Below are positions 57,858-64,000 of a stretch of 64,000 bases of DNA, piece after piece. This DNA comes from Toxonevra muliebris (taxonomy: Eukaryota > Arthropoda > Insecta > Diptera > Pallopteridae). The notes beneath the pieces are model-generated. The model had not been told where the DNA came from. It saw only the letters and a list, made by a program, of their open reading frames with translations, and made no database searches. The first letter of the stretch is position 1. Each line of letters starts with the position of its first letter. The stretch lies in NCBI GenBank assembly GCA_963691655.1, contig OY829329.1, forward strand, positions 23,921,883-23,985,882, in the 5' to 3' direction. The position numbers and the translations under genes are program-made.

Positions 57858-60010
57858 CGCTGCCATAGAGCACTGCGATGACATTGCAAGAGAGCCTATG
57901 GCTACTTATATGGTATAGTCGATCTCCACACGTTTAACACTAACACATAATTCTGCCACGAATAAATGTGCATATGTTTTTTGACGTATGTATATGTGTG
58001 AGTAAAGTGAGCGATGCTTACCGAGTGAATCTGAAGTACTCTCTCATATGCATACAAACTCACCTCGTATTTTAATTTACACCTCTATCTTCTCTTAGTT
58101 GTTGAGAGTAGCAATTTCTTACCACACACTACTCTGAGCGAGAGGGGAACATAAGACAATACAGTCATTTATATTTTAGACATTTTTGCCCATACAGTGA
58201 GCTCAGATGTTATGCCTGGTTTTCACTATGTCAAATTCAATCAAATTTGTCAACATATTGGCAAATTTCATATATTTCTCTTTGACATGGAATAAAACTC
58301 CATTACAGCAAACTAGTACATCTTATTGTTTGTTTACTGGCAGCTAATGTGTTAAAAATTAAATGTGTACTAATTTGTGTACTAAACGAATTTCGTAGAT
58401 ACTTTTAGATCCTCGTTTTGGGACTTGTATTTTTAAATTTCTTTCTTTTTTTTTTTTGTGTATGTGTGAGTTCATAATTGAACTGAAAAGTTCAATACGG
58501 TCATTAGAATTTAGGCACAATTGCAAAATAATGTTGGAATTTCATATGGCAACATGCTTTAGTTCTTTACTTTTTGTTTTTTTTTTTTTTTTATATATTC
58601 CTTATAATATCTGGTGAAATTTGTTTACAAAAGAGTAAATAAATAGTATTTTGTAGATATTTTACATATGAAACAACGCAATATGTGAGTTGTAGAAACA
58701 ACTTACATATTTGTAGTGTTACAAAGGAGTAAGTGAAAACTAAAATGTATTACAATATGTTTCAAAAACAAATACTTTTATAAGATTCCAGGGCAAGTGA
58801 GAATATTAGAGCTCAATTGTTTCCTTTGTTTGCCCAGAAGTTTTTGGCGAAACTTAGAACTCCCGGCATTATGATTTCAGGACTTCAAGACTTTGACAAC
58901 TTGACACAGCTCACTCAAAACCTCAAATATTTTAAATGGAAAAAGTGAGGTTATAATTTATCGGTATAATAGTTAGAGATCCTTTATAGAAATTCAAAAC
59001 ATATGATAATAGTGGAGCACTTTCCTTTCTATGCATCTTTGCTATATATATTTGAGAAAGTGCGAAAATGTATAGGTGGAAATAGCCTGAAAGTCTTTTT
59101 GATCTTTTAACAGATCAAAGAATTTCAGAAAAATAACTTAACTTCTTTTAAGACCTCAAAATTACTTTCAACTTGAATATGTGGTAATTTGATCTAATTT
59201 TGATCCTTGAATGGTATTGAGCTTCAGGTTGATTAATTTGAAGAAAAAGAGATTAGGTACTCGTACATTTCATGTCCTATGATAAAACAAAATTTCTAAT
59301 GTCTCTTGTATAAGAGTCTCTGTCACCTTGATCTGGGTCAAAATTGCTCAGATAATTTTTATTTTAAAATATCTTAAAATACCTATTGTTAGAATAACTG
59401 ATTTCAAATCATCTTTTCACTTATTTATGTCCAAGGAAAAATTGTGTGTGATCTTGTCTAATTTCGGACATAATATATAATTTTTAATTACACTTGTACT
59501 ATAGTACTTAGCATAAATTCCTCATTTGCATTTTTTTTTAAATTGTGAGTGAGGGGCATATACAGAAATTTATTGAGTGAATTTACCTTCGCAGAAAGGT
59601 TGATATGTGTTTTCAGAAAAAAAATAAAAATAAAAGGTATGTACAGTTTTAAAAATGTTTTGGAATATTCAAGAAGTAAAGTGTGTAGCTTATGCTAAGC
59701 ACGGCCATGTAAATTTTAGGAAAATTCATTTCAGCAAATTCAGAAAATGAGAATATTGTGAAAGACCATGAGATGAAAATAACCAGTTGAAGAAAGTTAA
59801 ACCCTGAGCTCTATTTTAAAGTTCTGTTTGCGGATCTTCAACTTTTTTTAGATATGAAGATTGGCATTTGAAAGTAAAACAGTCAAAGAGAACCAGGCTG
59901 AAGAGGGCGAGCACAATCTGAAATTATGAACTTCGTTGAAAAGTCTCTAACGTCTCTACCCATCTTACTTTTAATAACTGAAACCTTTTCTTCGACTACT
60001 TTTAAGCTTA
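57858..60010. other. Intergenic, mostly unrecognised
   Basis: Apart from the MITE at 58213, I see no gene. T-runs lie near 58447 and 58578. Confidence 0.45.
58213..58302 (+). mobile_element. TTA-flanked MITE, family M, copy 3 (internally shortened)
   Basis: It starts TGCCTGGTTTTCACTATGTC. Towards its right end bases are lost, leaving CATGGAATAAAACTCCA. TTA flanks are intact at 58210-58212 and 58303-58305. Confidence 0.75.
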
Positions 60011-60126
60011 TGCTTGGTTTTCACCAAGTCAAATTTGCCAACATGTTGGCAATTCCATATAGGAAATTCTCTCTTTCTCTCTCTCTCTCTCCTTGACATG
60101 GAATATGACATAGGGAAAACCAGCCA
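60011..60126 (+). mobile_element. TTA-flanked MITE, family M, copy 4
   Basis: 116 bp from TGCTTGGTTTTCACCAAGTC to the end AAAACCAGCCA, TTA at 60008-60010 and 60127-60129. The inner GCCAACATGTTGGC is a perfect palindrome, and a CT repeat follows. Confidence 0.85.
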
Positions 60127-60214
60127 TTAGAGTAAAGTACAATAACAAAATATACGACATTTGTTTTTAACCTCACTTTACATTTTTACTCTTGACTTAA
60201 ATACTTATATGTGC

Positions 60215-61411
60215 CAGTGTTGATATTTTAGGTGTAATCGTACGTACCTTTTTCCGCCCTTTTTCATCTTCAAGGTACTTTCGGCCCTACCGAAGTATTT
60301 TAGGTACAATTTGGAATTTTACACTTGTGAAAAAAAATCGAATTGTATGTGTTTTTACAGCAAATATATATCGCCATTTTAGTATTTTGTGTAGCCTCCT
60401 TAATTTTGAATGACGGAAAAAATTAGATTTGGCATAGAGTCAACTAGCCTTTATAGGGTTTCTGAGCCGATTTCACCCCAAGATTGATTGAGTTCAATCA
60501 CGCTGTTGTACTGTGAGTACACTTTGCCAGCAAGTGAGCCCCAAACGTTCTGCATAGGGTTACAATCTGGACTACATGCAGGCCATTGCAGCAACTTGAT
60601 GTTTTTTGAGGCAACCCACTCTCTCGATTGCCTTGAAACATGCATAGGCGCATTACCTTGCTGGAAAATTAACTCTCTTTCAGGTTCGTTTTCATAATAA
60701 AACACCAACACATTTTCTAATAACTTCTTATAGGTGTTGGAGTTCATTTTTATTGTGATTAAGCAAATTTGTGTCCCTCCAAAGTAAGAAAAGGTTCGCC
60801 AAAACATTACAGTTCCTCCACCGAAATAGCATTTTGACCGTACAACGCAGTGTTCGTTCAAATCATGCCAATAACAACTGCAACAGTCTCGCCCTTCAAG
60901 ATTAAACGTTTTTCTAATACCAGGACATGTATCTGCGCGCAAACTCCAATTGCTTGGTCTTATGAGCATCAGTCAAGCGTGGTTTCCCCTTTAGTTTTGC
61001 AGAGTTTTTGCGCTTAAAACTTGTGCGATATGTTGAGGAGTAACGAAGATCCAATTTGTCCTTGATTTGTCGAACAGATAACAGAGTTTTAGGTTCCCTC
61101 GTAATGGATTTGTTCTTCAGCGCCGTATTTTTTGCCTTTTTTCAAAAAAATTTTGTATTACTCCCTTACTCCAGCCGAATCTGCTCGCGATTTTCCTGTT
61201 AGAATAACTTGGGTCTCTCGAAATTCTGATTATTTGCTGTTCAGAATAAGTCAGCTTTGCACCAATACCAATGACTATAAAAACAATGAGCTTAACGTAT
61301 TTGTATTATGTGGACAATTATATCATATCTGTTTTAGGTGCAATCGGTCTCAAAAAGGTACAATTTTTACATAATTTAGGGCCTTTCAAAAAAATTTAAA
61401 TATCAACACTG
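60215..61411 (-). mobile_element. Tc1-like element with near-complete but inactivated transposase
   Basis: Both ends carry CAGTGTTGATATTT inverted (60215-60228, 61398-61411). The minus strand encodes an N-terminal helix-turn-helix (LTYSEQQIIRISRDPSYSNR, KIASRFGWSKGVIQNFFEK) in broken frames. An uninterrupted 172-codon frame at 60969-60451 then holds [31 protein letters not shown] and [16 protein letters not shown]. The second catalytic Asp of QQDNA is Gly and the final acidic residue of NPIEN is Gln, so it would be inactive even without frameshifts. A clear TA duplication was not seen at the ends. Confidence 0.85.
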
Positions 61412-61865
61412 AAATGTGCCACTGTTACCATGAATAAAAGAGAGAGTCAGTGTTGCCTTCTTATTGATTTATACGACAATAAGAAATAAAAAGCAAGAGT
61501 TTTGTTGCTAGCGTATTAGATTGGCAACATTGATTGCAGAGATCAAAAAGAGATGATTGACATTTATCCCAGAGTGCACTGTACACTATCTCAACTTTAG
61601 ATGCCTTTACTTTCTAAGGTAAAATATTATAGATCCGTCACTGATATCACCTTACTTTCTTCTTCCCCAGTTGAGTACTTGCTTGATTGTTGTCAGATTC
61701 AGAGTTTCAATGTTTTCAGTATTACAATGTTACTGCAATTCTTCTGCTTAATTGGAGAGCATGAGAAACCAAAGTGCTCTACTTTCACTACAATCACACA
61801 ATTAACTTTATTTGCGAGATTAATCATCTCGATTTCAGCCACCTTACGATTGCATGACTGATAAT
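61412..61865. other. Intergenic, nothing recognised
   Basis: No coding or repeat structure that I can support. Confidence 0.4.
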
Positions 61866-62135
61866 GACTGATATCAAGATTTTTAAGTTGTAGTTCAACT
61901 AAACTCAAATGACTAAGTATACTGTGTTCCTATCAAAATAAGTGATGATAAATGGCTGAGTGTGACTAAAATCAAGATTTCTGAGCTGAGTTGTCTTTCA
62001 ACTATTCTAACTACTGTGTCTATCAGAATGAATGATGATAAGTGGCTGAAAGTGACAAATATCAAGATTTCTGAGTTGAAACACAACAATTCCAGCTGCA
62101 CACTTACCGTGTTTCTAACTAAAGATTAGTGATTA
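61866..62135 (+). repeat. Diverged tandem repeat, three units of about 90 bp
   Basis: The words ATCAAGATTT(C/T)T(A/G)AG, ACTGTGT(T)CTATCA and TGATGATAA(A/G)TGGCTGA(A/G)(A/T)GTGAC recur in the same order three times with 70-80 percent similarity. Noncoding. Confidence 0.7.
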
Positions 62136-64000
62136 ATAAAGAAATGTTAGAATAAATCTATATTATTTATTTTTCCGTATTTTAATTATGATATATAGTT
62201 AAATTATGCAAATAAAGAATAAAAACATATAAAATTAAAAAAAAAACAAAAATAAATTTAAAAAAAGAGAACTAATCCAATGAATGAAAAACAATAGATG
62301 AAACTGAAAGTTAAAAGAATCAAAATAAAGTTAAAAAAAATAGAAAATCAATAATTTATTATACATCTTATGTAAAAAACACACAAAAAGTCAATGTACT
62401 TGATAAGGTTAAGGTTTTTCTTTCTTCTGAGGCATGCGCCACAGATAAAAATTAAAAATCGAATGATTAAACATTAAAAAATTATGCTAACAAAAAAAAC
62501 AAAAAAAACAAAAAATTAAAAAAAATTGTCAAATTTTTGGTACATGGGTACGCGAAAAGTAAATCAAGTTGAAAACTCGATTTATTTTTTTCTTTTGAAT
62601 TCGGTTTTGTTTTTGTATTTTATTATTATGCAATAATTTAAATGCGGAAATTGATAAAGTGTTTGCTGTGGTTGTGTGACGTTGTGTATGTATTATTTTT
62701 TTGCATTTTATTCTACAATTTATATATATGTATATTATAATTATTTTTATTATTATCTTAATACATACAGATAATTTTAAAATATATATGAGTACAATAA
62801 AAAGTTCAATGACACATTTGCCTATTACTCTGTACGACAGCAAGTCTCATAAATTTTAATATCTACATACTCGTAAGTATATGAAGAAAAAATATATGCA
62901 TAGATATTAATATTAAATATATGCATGTAAAAAGCATGTATGTATATAATATTTCATTGCATATTTATTAACTAGTTCAGGCTATAATAGTAATGGAACG
63001 AGACAGTGGCGTATTGAAAGATGGGATATTCTTCCAAGAGTTAAAAGCAGGCACCAAATATGTATGCAGTGTAAATTCGATTCATTTATAAATATGTTAT
63101 ATATGACTGCAAATAATCTTAAATAATTATTAACTACTTTATCTAAAAATTACTTCACCTTAACTCTTCTCGTTCTATAATGAAAACAATTGAGTGTAAT
63201 GTATTGAATTTTCTTCTCTCGGCACATGACAAAATTAAGCAAAAGAAGAGAGCAGCGTACTCTCTGTTTTGAATTGTCAAACGTACACCGTTATTAGTTA
63301 AACTCTGCATGACTATGTAGCATTTCGATGCTTGCATGTCTTGATAATGCACGGCTGTTGAGTTCTGCTGCATCATCTTGACATTTCACTTTTCTCTGTT
63401 TCATATATTCTTTGCTTTATTCCTATTCTTATTTTGCAAAGGTAGAAAAAATACAATTTTAATTAAATATTATAAAAATAAATTGAAATTCATGCAACAA
63501 ATTATAAAAAGCATAGTAAAGACATAAAAATTTAATAAATGCCATAAAAATAACAAAAAGAAAAAAAAAAAATAATTTTAGGTAGCTCGCAATTCAACAA
63601 ATATAAATGTTTTTATTTGATCGAAAACAGAATAAAGAAGATGAGACAAGTAAACGTTAAGAAAAACTAATAGGGTATTCACAAGCTGTCCTAGGATCTA
63701 TCGTATGATTATAATGTCATATAAATTTGTATGAAAAATGAGAGAATTTATGACAAATTAGAGTAAACTACGCTCTATATATGTGTCATGGGACACATGG
63801 TAGAAATGAAACTATGTAGGAAAAATATTTTATTTTATCCTTTTATATATTAATTTATTCAGGTAGCCCTGGATAAATTTAAAATAGTAGAAAATTCGCT
63901 TAGAATTATTTATGTACCAGCACCTTAAGTTCCTTTTAAATATAAGAAAAAGAGAGTATCATAAACAGTCTTACCAAATCAGTGCTTTTTCCACTAGTTT
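62136..64000. other. AT-rich intergenic to window end
   Basis: Apart from the candidate exon at 62981, no gene seen. A-rich tracts lie at 62220-62530. Confidence 0.45.
62981..63061 (+). other. Candidate 81-bp exon, unassigned
   Basis: Flanked by TAGTTCAG (acceptor ending at 62980) and TAT|GTATGC. The 27 codons in phase 0 read AIIVMERDSGVLKDGIFFQE then LKAGTKY, and GC content is well above the surroundings. A second frame is also open (YNSNGTRQWRIERWDILPRV), so coding is not proven. No homologue recognised. Confidence 0.22.

Overview
The window looks like nuclear DNA of a higher (cyclorrhaphan) fly. The evidence is a dipteran-type gene with poly-Gln, poly-Asn and poly-Ala coding stretches, short GT-AG introns next to transposon-filled ones, very AT-rich flanks with TACATATGTA-type microsatellites, and a dense mix of mariner, Tc1, pogo, Harbinger and hAT derivatives plus a tRNA-derived SINE. 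A tephritid fruit fly is my best guess, but that is an inference.

The left quarter (about 0.7 to 17.1 kb, + strand) holds one recognisable gene. I could join ten coding exons across consensus splice sites without breaking frame: 782-801, 886-2170, 2356-2487, 5863-7389, 8952-9239, 11000-11153, 11222-11329, 11461-12455, 13968-14036 and 16233-16367. They give a protein of about 1570 residues with a low-complexity N-terminus, one RRM, about eight consecutive LOTUS/OST-HTH modules and a Gln/Asn-rich tail. This is the architecture of fly MARF1, an oocyte mRNA regulator. No NYN nuclease domain is present, which is also the case in Drosophila. Its long introns carry a SINE, a hairpin-containing repeat, Tc1, maT and mariner remnants, a LINE fragment and a Harbinger-like MITE. 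One intron holds a SINE nested in a mariner element.

The remaining 47 kb (about 17.1 to 64 kb) has no gene I can name. It holds degraded transposases (Tc1 at 18.4, 38.4 and 60.2 kb; mariner at 33.7 kb), a pogo-like element with another nested inside it (35.5 kb), two Harbinger relics with a Myb/SANT coding segment (20.8 and 42.3 kb), a four-copy MITE family with TTA duplications, foldback elements, a hAT MITE with a perfect 8-bp duplication (57.6 kb), a 1.2-kb degenerate minisatellite (51.8-53.0 kb), an 82-bp tandem duplication (56.4 kb) and a perfect 25-bp-arm palindrome (44.6 kb). A few short GC-richer islands next to splice-like signals (26.2, 41.1, 54.4, 63.0 kb) could be exons of an unseen neighbouring gene. 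I hold these at low confidence.

No rRNA, functional tRNA, CRISPR array or bacterial-type operon is visible. The most useful observations are the complete MARF1 gene model, the dispersed hairpin repeat carrying paired CTCF-like core motifs, the nested insertions with intact target-site duplications, and the perfect palindrome.
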